A stretch of DNA of 64,000 nucleotides from Monoplex corrugatus. Taxonomy: Eukaryota; Mollusca; Gastropoda; Littorinimorpha; Ranellidae. The notes below the pieces were generated by a model, which was not told where the DNA came from, did not search any database, and saw only the letters and a list, made by a program, of their open reading frames with translations. Within the stretch, counting starts at the first letter, position 1. Each line of letters starts with the position of its first letter. Positions 22,681-36,970 of this stretch are shown here, in pieces. The stretch lies in the NCBI GenBank assembly GCA_030674185.1, contig CM060307.1:41507155-41571154 (forward strand), written 5' to 3'. The translations under genes were made by a program, and so were the position numbers.

Positions 22681-25189
22681 TGAAATCCAGACATCAGATT
22701 TTGAATCCACAGCTCTGTCAAAAAAAACCCCAATCAGCTCGCAAAAAAGAAAATTACCATCCTCATGGGAGCTAGTGGAAGCTGGTGGACACTGTAAGGG
22801 ACTGAAAGTACAAGAAAAAAGATGAAGTATTCTTCCATGATAAATATTTTATGAGTCTTGGTGCACGTGTTTCAGTCAACCGGGTAACCAAACCACACCA
22901 AGAAAGTTCTATTCAGATAGATGATAAGTCAATAAACGTGTGACCAGAAATTTGAAAAATAAAAGGTTTTAGATTTTGCATAATTTTTGGAGATTGATGT
23001 TTTCTGATGATGCATTTCTGTTATGATTTAACAAGCCATACTAACAAGCTCGCTTTTCCTAACAGCAAGTGAGATATAGAAGAACATCAGGTTCCTTGAA
23101 AAGAATTGACATTGGCCTTGTTTCAAAAACGTACCCATAATCACATCGCTTGACCATAAGAGATAGGCTACGTTCCTTGCCTCTACAAATACGTTTTGCG
23201 TGATTCTAACGGGTGGGTGAGGGTGGGGTGGGGGGGGGGGACAGAATAATTTTCTAATATTTCGTATTGACCAGAGAGTGGTGTGTGTTTGTCTGTGACG
23301 AAAATGTGTTGTCACGATTTTCTCAGCTCTTTACGGGTGTGTTTTTACCAAATTTTGGTCGAAGTTGTGTCCTGTTTATGAGTTACGAAAGGTTAAGTTC
23401 GAACTTATCCCTTCATTACTCTTAAACACCCGTTTATGATAAAGTTATTATGACCTTAAAGTCGGCAAGCTCACTGTCAGGTACGAGTAATTTTTTTTTT
23501 ATTGTTCATGTACTTTTACATGTGATGATTTTGAATATATACAAAATGTGGTGTAGAATCATGATATAAAGAGAGATGACCACTTTGTAATGTGTAATGA
23601 CTTTTCTTGTGAAACGTGAGCTGTGCTTAAAAAGGCCAATTTGTGCTGAATTGTGATCTGCAATTTGTAAAGTCAGGGAGCTAAATGATTTTGAGAAACA
23701 GGACGTATTTCTGACCTGTCTGCGCGTAGCTGTTGAGTTCTGTACTGTTGATGGATCCTACATGGTAGTCATGGCAGTAGCTTGTCCTCGTGATTATTGG
23801 TTTAAATGTATACAGTTTCACAAGATTATTTAGTTTTGTAGTAGTACGCTGTCTGTGAAGAAGGAGATATCAACTGCCAGAGGCTTTTTGTGAAAGGACT
23901 TAGATGTCGAAGCACTTGTCATACTAAAATTGTGACCAGAATAGACTTGAGACAGGCTAACAGTTGTTTTTTTTGTTGTTGTTGTTGGTTGTTGTTGTTG
24001 TTTTTTGTTCGTTTTTCCAAACGAATTCAGGGCTTAGACCATGCCAGCTCAGAAGCCTGAAGTGCGACTGCAATGTCCCTTTTTTCGTTTTAAAACGAGG
24101 GGAGGGGGGGGGGGAGGTAAGGAGGAGGGAAGCGCTTAGTCCTAGACATCCGATCAGAAGCCTCGAATGCAAGTTTAGACAGGAGAGGGAGAAATCGGAC
24201 AGGAGTGAAACCTGCTTTGTCCGGCCAGCGATTCCAAGTTTTTCAGTTTCTTTTTTTTTTTTCTTTTCTTTTTAGTTTGCACATTTTGTTAATGTATATG
24301 CCTGTATCTCGGCTACTTTAAAACAGATCTGAATGAAATGTGAGTATGTTTGCGTTTGACGTACCTTAATCGCTTAAAACTATCACTATATTCTCAAAGT
24401 AGACACTGAATGAAAACGTGTTCAGTGGGTGTTGAAATGAAGAGCGATAGTATGGCTTGACCCCCTTAGTTTGTCTGTAATCATCACGAGATTGTCATGT
24501 CAACTTAAAAAATGATATTCAGTGGAAAGTTTGATGGGAGTTTGGCAGTGAAGGTGAAAGGGATTGGCAGGGGGTTGGGGGGTTGAGGCGGGTGGGGGGG
24601 GGGGGGGGGGGGGTGACTGTCGAGGATGTGTTGGATAGAAGCGGACATTGAGAAGTGGAAGCTATTTGTAAATAGTTATACCATTTTGAGCTTCAGCCTG
24701 AACAAGTGCGGGTTGACGGAGATGATTGAAATAAATATACGACGTATGTGTGCGCTGATTTTCTTTTGAAATAAGTAGGAGAATAGTAAGACTGGGAGAG
24801 AAAAAGCCCATTCCTTCCAGAATTACCCTCTAAGAAAGAGAGTACGCAAAACTGCAACAGTTAAAATTAAACAACTACTGTTAACTTACGAGGTGGAAAA
24901 AAGGAGACTGTAGAAATTGCTTGAAATCCAGTGTTTATCGAAAGTAATATATCCTCAATATGCAAGAAAACTAATTGTAAGTAAACCCCTTAACGGTTGA
25001 GGTAACATTTATGTTGACTGAAAGTAAATAGTTGTGTTATAATTTTCTCTTACAAATTAATAATCGTGTTCAAGAATATTGAAGACGATGACACTCTATC
25101 TACACTGTCAAGCAACATCTTTCCTGTCGAATATTTTAAAAAAAATCTATTATAAACAAACAAGGAACCACCACTGACAGGCCAGTCCT

Positions 25190-25525
25190 ATCCCTGTGGA
25201 GATTGCCACCTACATTCCACTAAAGACAAAGAGGTAAGGAGAATTCAAGTGAGAAGAAATCTGCATGAATGGTGCAAGAGACAATGAAGGAGATTGCAAG
25301 TGAGATTTCACTAGAGACAAAGAGAAAAGAGTGGAGACTGCAAGTGAGACTCCACTGGGGACAAAGAGTGAAGAAGATTGCAAGTGAGATTCCAATACAG
25401 ACAAAGAGTGACGAAGATTACAAGTCAGATTCCACTAGAGACAAAGAATGAAAGAGACTGCAACTGAGGTTCCACTATAATGACAAGACAAAGAATGAAG
25501 GAGATTGTAACCGAGATTCCCCGGA
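25190..25525. repeat. Degenerate minisatellite of about 41 bp
   Basis: Around eight diverged units of GATTGCAAGTGAGATTCCAC followed by TAGAGACAAAGAGTGAAGGA. The 60-65-codon frames on both strands simply follow the repeat. Confidence 0.8.
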
Positions 25526-26039
25526 AGTGATGACACAGATGTAATCATGTCTTTTCTGACAAATTTTTACAGCAATGGAGTAGAGTCCATTACACTTGTG
25601 CACAACAGTACCAAGTTTGCGTTAAAATACTTAAATTTAATGACTGTGCACATATCACACAGATGTATTTTCACGAAAATGTGGTTCTCATTAACTATCT
25701 ATAATAAAGATACAAGGACGTCAGCAAATTGGCTGGTATCAATGTGGACACTTGGGAACAGTTACAAATCGCTGTGCCGGGCGACAGGCTGTACGTGCAC
25801 TGCATAGGAGAAATGAATTTGACTACGATCGGACAGAACAGACAGAAAGAAAGCTGCCACAGTGACCACCCAGTCACAGCCAAAGCCTGTGTGTGACAAC
25901 CATGCCAAGGACTGCTGCTCAAGAATCAATTTGTTCAATCATAGCCGATGCTGTTCCACATTCAACTGATTCTTCAACCGGGCGCATCCACGGTCTAATC
26001 AGGACCTATTATCATCAATATAAACTATAGAACTACAAC

Positions 26040-26560
26040 ATAATTTATGTTATCATCATTGACATCATCACACACGTGCATGTTCATATAAACAATGGTG
26101 CTTCAGTAATTGTAGATCTAGAATGTCACGGTTTGTATGGTGTATCATCATCACATCGTATCACACTTGCATATTCACATAAATATGGTCCTTCATTGTT
26201 CGTGTAACGAAATATTCATTATTTGTAGACTGAAACCATCTCTGTTCTGTTAAACATGTTCACATCAATATAGTCCCTCAAAATTTATAGAATGAAATAT
26301 TCATTACTTATAGAATGAAAAATCTTTTTCTGTATATCGTCATAGACATACGTGCGTATGTGTTCATATAAATTTGGTCCTTCATTATTTATAGAATGTA
26401 ATTGCATAAACGTTCATATAAATATGGTCCTTCATTGTTTATAGAATGTTACAATCTGTGTGGTGTATAATTATCAACATCATATACGTGCATGTTCATG
26501 TATTCGTTATGAATAAAATATCACAACCTGTGCTGTGTATCATCATCATCAATATCACAA
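26040..26560. repeat. Degenerate long-period repeat
   Basis: The phrases GTGCATGTTCATATAAA, ATGGTCCTTCATTGTTTATA, GAATGAAATATTCATTA and TGTGTGGTGTATCATCATC recur four to five times with spacing of very roughly 100 bases and deletions. It is an old tandem array. Confidence 0.65.
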
Positions 26561-27461
26561 AAATGTAATGCAGCAATTATTTACGGACACCAACTGTTGT
26601 ACATGTTTAAATAAAAAGAACGAAGAAGGCTGTGCTGCAGAAATTCATCAAAGTCATGATCATCACTATCACCATCATGATGCAAAATCTTTTAAAGTTT
26701 GAACATTCACCATTATCAATGTTATCAATATTCTTGCTGGGTGCCTGGAAACAGCACACCAATAATCGGTTGTATCAGCCATCTGCCGACAATGGGCTAC
26801 GTGATTCACAAGATGGGGGTGCACATTTTAACTATTCAAAAAGCTACTGATCAGAAATCGATACTCATGCACAGGCAATTGTAACTAGCTAGCATGCAAA
26901 TCATGCAGATTGTGTGTTAATGATAGATCCTGACAACGTTACCGATTTTTTGTGTGTTGGTCATGTCTGATGTCGATTTGCTTTAAATCATTGGGCAATA
27001 CATGAATAGCATGTGTGTGTGTGTGCATTGACATCTATCTATCTATATCTAAATACCTACATACATATATATCATCTTATATGTCTATATCTAAATGTAT
27101 GTCTGTATGTATGTACGTATGTAGGCTATGTATTCATACAACTATTCTTTTTAATCTTGTCAGTCAGCATTATTTTGTAAAATGTAGTCAACAAAAGTAA
27201 GCTTCATGTTTCATGAATTTCGTTAATGTCTTTTCCCAGGTGAGTATCTGCTATTATCAAATTTTATACGTTCTGTTGATAAAAGTTTCTTAACACACGA
27301 GACTTGTCAAAATTACAAGTATGAATTTTTTTAAGTTTTAAGACTTTTAAACTACAAAAAGGAAATGTTTATATGGCTTGGCTACCTTGGTTCTCTTTTT
27401 TATTTGCAGTTACTTTGAGTACATTTCTCTTGGTGGATTTTTGCTTGATTTATTTTGCGCG

Positions 27462-27498
<37 letters not shown>

Positions 27499-29652
27499 AA
27501 CACAGGTTGTTGCTAATGCAATGAACTGAAGCAGTGTTAGCTTTTTTTGAGAGAAGAAAAACAAAGTGAAAAAATAGGCTTCTGGTTTGGAAGAAAAGCA
27601 AACAGACTTAATAACCGGCTATGCAAGAGGTTTGTTTCCTTGAACAGTGCAGATGAGACATAGGTTAGATCAAGGAAATAAATCATTCATTTGTATCACT
27701 ATTATATTTGGTAAGCTGAAACAACAAAACATATCTCCAGGAGCTATGGTAGACGTGGTGATGATAGACGAACCGTTGTCTTTGAAGTTCCTTCCTTATC
27801 TTCTTCTATACGATTTCCATTTCTTTGCGCAAGTCTTTTCATATATGTCACATCGTTGTTCCACAACAGACAAAGAGAGACTGTGCCACAGGTTCTATGT
27901 CTGCCTTGCTTTGGCAACCCACAGCCCCTCACTCACAGAGTTGCAGAGGGCTTAGGATAGCACAAACTGTGGACGTTTGTTAACTCTTGAGATTTCCTAT
28001 GCATACGAAAATTGACCGTTTGCATGGGTCAACTGAGGCTGTGGTTGCTAGTGAAATCATCAAATTAAGTCTCTCTTCTGATATCTCTGGTTCCAGCATG
28101 TTCATGCATGGCACAGCTAGTCCCCTCTCATTCATTACTGAATTTGCATCATATCAGAAAATTATAACCGTTTGGGCCAAACTGAACAGTAAAGTGATGA
28201 AGGAGAAAATGTCTAGGAGTTATTTACTTTGTTCGCATCTTCAACTGAAACAGCTAAGGTGCTCCTCAGTGTTCATTTCTTTAGCTAAAACAAATGGATC
28301 ATATACTCAAATCTAAGCACATTTAATTGGAAGATCTTTGTAATCAGAAGTTGAGGGTTACCAGCCAGAGTGCTTTATCCCAAACGGGATGTAGAAGGCT
28401 GGAACACCACTCTGGTCGAAATCCCCAAAAGTGTAATATATTGGAAATACAACTTAAATGTGTTGAAGGTCTACTGCAAGATCTGGGACAGGTTTATATT
28501 TGCAACTGTGGAAAAATATCTGTACTTCGCCTGTTTATGGTTATAAGTAAATTGCATGAGCGAGTGTAACGTGACCCAGTACAATTCTTTGTAAGATATT
28601 TGATCATGACCCGATTATAAACAAAATAAGACATTTTGTTCAAAAGGTTAAATGCAAACTGCATTTGATATAGTCTATGATTCTTAACATACGCAGACTT
28701 AAAAATAAGATACAAATACATGTTTTGATAAAAAAAACTGCTACAGCGATAATGTTCATTAAACAGCAATATTCAATCTTTTAAGTGAAACCAAAACCAA
28801 ACAAACCAAAACAAAAAATAAAATGTGAAAACTGAAGGAAAATGTATAACATGCAATTTTAAATTCATAGGGCTTTGTCAGTGTTGTCAAGATTTAAATT
28901 AAATATTCCATAGTACAAAATACCTCCTTAAAAGAATTTAAGTTGTCATTGGAAAAAAACACTATAAATATACAAAAATGACGAACAATTCAGGTAATGA
29001 TTTGAAAAGAGTAATGGTTTCTTTGCTGTAATAATGCTTTCTTTGCTGTAACATTAATTCATGCCTAAGTCCACAAACATTAAGTGTTGTATATGCATGG
29101 ATAAAACTTCACACTTGGTTATTTAAATAAACTATCATGCACAAATTAATGTTGCAGTATTAATTAACTGCAATGTAAAATAGATATCTGAAATCCAAAA
29201 AGCTGTTACAAAATAAACACATATAAAAAGAATAAATCAGAGGAAAGGCAGTTTAGCTCCGCAAAAAATGAAACCTCCGACATGCAATGTTTAATGCTTG
29301 CACAAAATGCAGCCATTAAAGCCTTCCAGGGTACAAGTAACAACTTATCAAAACTGTTCTCAATTTGTGGGCCAAAATCAAAGGACAAATCAAAATCTTG
29401 TACCTACGGTTTTATTGCTTCAAATTCTTAAATAATAGAAAATGAAGCTGGGTCTCATTACTATGACTGTGTAAAGTAAAAATAGACTTGATTCAGAAAA
29501 GATTTAGACCTAATACACTTGACTTAAAACATTGAATTGATCAGGTGTAAGGATTGAAACTGGGGTAGTTGTAAATACTGGATTTGTAAATTTGGAGACA
29601 GATGTAATATTTATGAGCATGTACAACTCATACACATATACATACACACAAG

Positions 29653-29938
<286 letters not shown>

Positions 29939-32900
29939 AGGGGGGGCATCAATTACAATAATGTACATATTTGCTCACTTACAACCAGACTGACAGTTGG
30001 GTGATTCTAAAACATTTATTCAATCTAAAGACATGCCATTTCAGACGAATGTTAAAGAAAAGTAAGAAACAAAACCAAACAAGAGACAAAACAATTCTAA
30101 AAAACATCAAACAAGTGGTCCCTAAACAAAGTTGTACATAATTTCCAAGTCACATTTCCAGCAATAATAAGAAACAAAAATCAATTCAATCAGTCATGGG
30201 GAAATAACTTTCATTATCCAACACGTAGTTGTTAAAAACAAACCATCCCCCAAGATTACTAACAACAACAAAAAACAAACAAATCAATCACAAATCAAGA
30301 CCAAAACTAACACACCAAAAAGAAAAACCAAAAAGTCCATAACCAAAGCTAAACAAAAATAAAAATCAAACAACGCACACAGACATACAAACGATCAGTT
30401 CTCCAAAGAATGCTCAACGGCATAACACAAAATCTATTCCATTTTCTTGTAGCAGTTGTCGTACAAGCTTCCAATGAACTCAACTAATTTAAATCCAGCA
30501 CAAGGCACAAATTTTTTTCATGTTTACTCATCATATATAAACCAATTTTACTTGTAATCTTCTTTGTTAGCATAAGTTGACAGTAAACACATTTCCATTT
30601 CTTCTATTTTTAATAAACTGTTCTTCCATTTTATTTATAGCATATCTATACTTTATCCTGTTCATTCCTTATATCCTAGAATCCAACGTATTTGGAAAAA
30701 AATATTTCACCTTTCCATTGAAAATGGTACCTGGTGCCAAGCAAATTCAATTCATTCTGTCTTAGCATTATTAACATACTTCGAAATAAAAGAAGTCTAG
30801 AAGCTTTCATCATTGAAATCTAAAATATGCAACGCTATGTAAAATAATAATTAGTCATTTCATGACAGCATTAAATTTTTACAAAACGTTTAAAAGTGGA
30901 AATGCATCACACTATTAATATGCTAAAACTTCTCAAATACATCTTTTATTTAAATTTTGTATAGACTGAGGGCACTATACACATAAAAAAGCCATCTTTT
31001 TATATCTTCTGATGCTCCATCGTCCATCCACAAAAAAGAAAATGTTTAAGCCATCCACAAAAACCAATCCTGAAAATCTTTCTCTTTCTGTTCTCACGTG
31101 GTCATCAGATCTAAGTCTCTTGAAATGTTTATTAAGTTACATCATGAAAGGTATCAACAAGACATTTTCCCCACAAGAGTCAAACAATTTCTTTTTTCTG
31201 ATGGTAACAATACAACATCATATCATTTACATCAATATTATCGAACACTCGACCTGACATGAAGTGCGATTATATAACTGAAAATGCCATGCAACAATAG
31301 CGACATTGTATGGACAGTATGAGGTGAAAGCAATCAGTATTCACATTATTTTGCAGTCAGAAGTTACCAAGGCAAAGTCACCATAAACAAATCAACTGAC
31401 AAATAAGCACAACAGACTGGCACCAAAATGCAATGACCCGACGTTTCTTTTTTCAACGTCTGCTCAAAAGCTTTGGGGAAAATGTATTCTGTGTGAATGA
31501 AAACAATTGAAAAGAGTCCTGAGTTTTAACAGTAGTTCTTTTAACCTCAAAGCAGCTGGCCAACACAACACAAAGTCAACAGCAAGCAGCTTAAGACTAC
31601 ATGTTGACTGAAACTGTAAACAAAAATCTATGAAAAACTACAGACATTAAAACCAAACATCTAAACCATATCACCTCAAAGAAATGACATAGCAGACAAA
31701 ACCCACATAGCTTTACCTTTATCAACAAAATCCTCAACACTCCAGCAACAGGAGAAAGGAAACAATGTGAAATTCAGCCGAGTAAACAAACTGGGAAAAG
31801 AAAACCTGATAATCCACCACCAAAGTGAGCAACACACATCTGACATAAAATAAAAGACTGCATGAAAACATTCCATGGTACTCTGACCACAAGCAGCTGG
31901 ATCAGTACAGTGCATTCTTTCCCTTTGCCATAATGCTATCTCGGTTATAAAGCACTTCAAACTTGAAGCACAGCCAAAACTTATCAATCACTGCAATATT
32001 TCTATAAGACTGAAAGGAAACAGAGATTCAGTCTATGTCAGGTTCTCAGTGTGTCTTCTAATCCAAAAGATATGTACAAAATCTGAAGTGAACCTTACCA
32101 GCGTCTCAAATTAAATGTATGTGAATTGGTCATTACCTCCAGGAAACTGGAATGTCCGATGGTACACTGAAAACAAAGCTTATCCATGATGTAAAGCTCT
32201 GAATTATGACTGGTCACATACATAACGCACATATGAGGCAATATGGACTAAGGCTATATACACACAGTGTTAAGAATCTCGGCAATCTCACGACACAAAA
32301 AAACACTGCAAAGTCTGTGAAATGCTGTACTACTTCCTCTGGGGGAAAATGCACTTCTATAAATTAAGTCAACCATGATACTATCAACGCTCCAAGAAGA
32401 GAAAACAAATGACCACAAAACAGCGAGTACACAATATGCTCAGAGAACATGCCTTTCAGGGTAATAAAATGATATTATGAATTATTCTGAAAGCCTTGGG
32501 AGTGAAATTATGAATTTAATTGTCTAAATAGTGTCAATACTTGGTAACTGCATGAACATCTTTAAAACAAAATAAAAAGAATATAAATATATATAATAAA
32601 ACTGCATGTAATCAAGTGAATTGTAAAATTTAAAACATCTGTTCATGTATGCATGTATTTAACAAAAAGAAAATATCACAAGGACCATTATAATTCAGTC
32701 GAGGTAACGACGAATAGATGCTTAAAAAAAAGTCCCCTTCATATCGTATAGGCAGACTGTTGAGATGCATAGATGACGACAGAGAACAGGGATGGAGTGT
32801 TGCACCTTGGAAAAGGTGAAACATCAAAAATGACAGTGATGAACAAGGACGTGTCCCCTTCTGACTAGAAAAGTACCTCTGGGACATCATGCAAAGACAA

Positions 32901-35900
32901 TTCCAATACGAGACTTAAGAAAAAAAAGCTACGAAACAGAACTGACTATACTAAACTTACAAAAACATGAGGCAGTGGGGTTGTTTTTATTTCAGTAAAA
33001 GTACAGTTATTTCAGTCTTCTCTCTTATTGCCTCTTTAATTTTCTCTAAACCATTCAGATACGCAACTCTGTTCACCACTCAAACGCAAGCTCGCGAGAC
33101 TTACGGCTTCAAGTTATTCGGCAGCAGCTAAAATGATGATACCAATACAATTTATGGGGGCACTGATAAGAAGAAAAATCAACCTGACTTTGTCAATGGG
33201 TTAGGTGATGATATCATTTGGATTCAACATTTTTTTTTACTGACTGTATTACCTGTCTACATAAACACTTCATTCCAATGAAAAAATATCTTGTGGGACG
33301 GGGAAGAGGAGGGAGCGGGCACTGGATATATTTTGAATCCCAATTCAAATTTTGGTTTACTGAATGCCTCACAAGGTGGAGCACACACACTACGTGATTC
33401 AGATGGGGACAGTTCCAGGAAGAAGTAGTAAAACTGACAGCAAGATTCAATTAAGAAGCAGAAAGGGGTGGGGATGGAAGGGATAGAGAGAGAGAAAGAA
33501 TGTACATGCACATGACAGACAGATGTAATGAAACATGATGAGTGAGTAAAAGAGAAAATGGAGACGACCGAATGAAGGTCTACTGTCAAAGCAAAATGCC
33601 ATCCCACAAAAGGAGAAAGAAAAAAAAATTAACAAGAAGTGATATAAATAGGAACAGTCTGTTCTATACAAGGGTAAAATAAAAACTACACCATCTCATT
33701 CTAAAGTATATATGACAAGATGTCAACAAAGAATCCATACAGGTTCACTTTCACACTCTCCGCACTCACAGGTTTATAAGTGGCAAAATACGCGCCATCC
33801 TGTACATGAGTGTCCGAAATATCGCAGGCACCACACGTTACTAATATTATAAACAATAATAAAAAAAAAACCTGTGGGAGGAAAAAAAACAAAAAAACTT
33901 CAATCTACATTCAAAAACTTTTCATACTTTAAAAAAAGGTACACATGCAATAAAAAAAATATGCATGTTTTGAATCAGCACCTGAAGAATTGGAAATTAA
34001 CAATCTGAATCTTTATATATGTAGATGATACGTAGAAATAAGGTTACAGTATGAATACATCTCAAAACTAAAAGACTGCAAAAAATAAACTTCTCTGTGG
34101 TACTGTGCAATTTGGTCCTTGTCATCTCTACTTTATTTTTAATCAAAAAGATCTCAAGATCAAGCCACCCATGGCAAGACAGAAAAGGTTATAATTTTAG
34201 ACGATAAACATCAATATAACAACTTTTTCCAAAAAAAAGTTTATTAACAAATGATATGTCCACTTTTTTCCATTTATTTTTGTGTTTGTCAAAGGCTGCA
34301 CAGTGTTCTGTGTATTTACTAATCAAGATTAAAACTGATACAACTGCAAGAAAAAGTCACCACTGGTTCTATAAAAGCAGCAAAAGAAATGAAGACAAAG
34401 AGAACAGATATATAAAGCAAATAAGTGAAATAAGAGTTAGACAGACAGGAAAATACGTAGACATACGCGTACACAAACACAGACACAGACACACAGACAC
34501 ACGACACACACACAGAAAGCAGATCAACTCGGACAGGCAGATAACTGAAGAACAAACAAAAATTTACAGCAAACAGACACATATACTGGTGACAAGTGTA
34601 TGCAACATTAGTTTCCCCTGCACAAATTATGTATTGCTACTAGTCAGAAAAGGACATATAAAAAAGATGCAAAATCTGAGGCTAAAAGAAAAAGAGCATT
34701 CTAAAACATTCTTTGCGCCCTTCAACTTAATTTACATGTATTTGTAATGCTATGTGAATCAGAAAAATATATTTGCATAAAACAATCCCATTATGTGATG
34801 TATGTTTGCTGTAATTTCATCATTGCAATATAATCTGCAAGTTTATGAAAAACAAACAGCCAAATGTCTTACTGATAATAAAAGGGGACAAAATAAATGT
34901 GAAAGTATGCACAACAGATTGTTTAACATCATCTTTTTATAAAGAGGTGCATGAACTATGAACTAAAGTGGATTTTCATGGTCAAATGGGTTGGTTTTTT
35001 TTTATCTTTGGTCTTGAAGTCACCTTTGCATCCTGAAGGCTTGGGGCAAAAACATGACATGATGTAGTATTCATTACAATGCTGCTGATATCAAATGTAA
35101 TATGAAGTGACCAGCACTAGGCTTGGGCAGACATTCAGGCTAAAATACCGGTAGCTGGAGAACTTTTTCCCAACATAGGGGAAGTAAAAATCATCCAAAA
35201 AGCATACATGGATCCAATATCATCAATTCCTTTTCCTGACATCAAACTTGGGGGTATAGAAACACACTGAAAACAAAACAAAAAAACCCCCATCCTTATG
35301 TGCTATGTACAGAACAAACTGAAAAAACATTAAAGATAACAACAACAACAATAAATCTACAAGACATACATACAGACACATTAGAACCACAGTGATAAAA
35401 GCAGAACTATGTACATCCAGCTGACAATCAAATACATAAAAAAGAGTGCAAAAGAAAATACCAAAAACATTTAAAAAAATTAAAGAAAACAGAAAAGCAA
35501 AGACATATGATGATCAAGCCATACTTACAATCTTTTTCTTTTATATGTCACACACAGAGATGAGCGTTGTGTGCTGCAAACCTTTAGACTGTACCTATCT
35601 ATTTCAAGTTCTGAATAGAATTCAAAAACCACTGGTAGGCAAAATATTTAAAGATCTATTAATGAAAAAATACAGAAATCTCTGATAACCATTTTCCACC
35701 TAATCACTGCCACATCAACACTGGATCATGATAAACAGTTTACTGTATCTTCATGACTCTCTCTTACACTCAACTTCATTGTCATTAAGCCACATATATC
35801 ACAAATAGTTGATGTAGATTACATATTTCAATTTCAGTTTGTTCACAAAGGGTCACAAGCATACAATACAGCTGAAGGCCATCCGTGCAAATGCTGTGTG

Positions 35901-36938
35901 ATGATATATGAATCAAAACAGAGATAGCATGTGCCTACGCCTGCACACCATTCAAACCCTACATAATAAATAACTGCAACACCCCAGATCATCTCCTATC
36001 CCCACTCTTAAAATCTTAACAAGAGCAGAAAGATGGAGAGGAGAGAAGGAAGGGGAAATTATGCTCCTCTAGAATTAGGTATTTGTAATAATACTAAAAC
36101 CAGTGGTAACTATAGATATGGTAGAATTCTTGGACAGATTTTGAATAAGTAGACAGTGACATATACCATATATCAATCTGAATCAACACCCTTTAAAAGA
36201 GGTTCTGAAAAGAATACAAAATTACAAAGTATATAATTATTTTCATTGCCAAGTGTATGTTTCCAGGTCACTTTGTTCATTTACTGGTTGTATTATGGCA
36301 TATGCCTATAAATGTATTTAAAAGAATGACCATGTTATCAAAAGTGATCCAAACAATGCCAAGATTTCTTTTCTTGTACGCTATCATTAACTATAGATGT
36401 TCTCTCATATTTTGTGGCAAACAGAACTTTTGTAACTGCAAACCTATCCTTACAAGCTCACTTACAAGCATAAGTCCTGTGAACAAGACACTGACAGAGA
36501 TCTCATATCCATGCCAATTTCCCTGGGTACACTTGGACATTTTGTTTGTACACTGGGAGAATACATAATGTTTTCATGCCTGTCAATGCTAAGTTTGGTT
36601 TTAACCTCCAAAACTGAACCTCTCTCATTTTAGCTTTCATGAGAAATGAAAGTGACATCAACCTTTTTCTTTACAACAAACGTTTTTCTTTCCATTCAAC
36701 ACTTACCCAGATCAAAGAACGGCTTAGAGCCGAGTCAAAGTGGGAGAAGTAAACAAGCATTTACAATGGTGTAATTTCAAAAAGCACAGGACAAGGATGG
36801 AAAAAAGACAACATGAAAATTTCATAAATCCCATCCATTCTAAAATGGAAAGATATAAACAAACATACCTGCATACTTGCACCAAAAAAATCACTTTTGC
36901 TTTGCTTGGTGCTATTTGACATATACATTTTACTGTCC

Positions 36939-36970
36939 CCCCCCCCCCCCCCTCTCTCTCTCTCTCTCTC
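36939..36970. repeat. Poly-C and (CT)n tract
   Basis: A run of 15 C or more is followed by CT repeats. The unique AT-rich sequence on either side holds nothing I can assign. Confidence 0.9.

Noticed and set aside
22343..22775. Two overlapping plus-strand frames of about 90-100 codons
   Set aside because: They run across the end of a minisatellite and an inverted SINE, with no domain.
27647..28569. Cluster of plus-strand frames of 80-110 codons
   Set aside because: No recognisable motif, no phase-compatible splice sites and ordinary AT-rich composition; such lengths are expected by chance.
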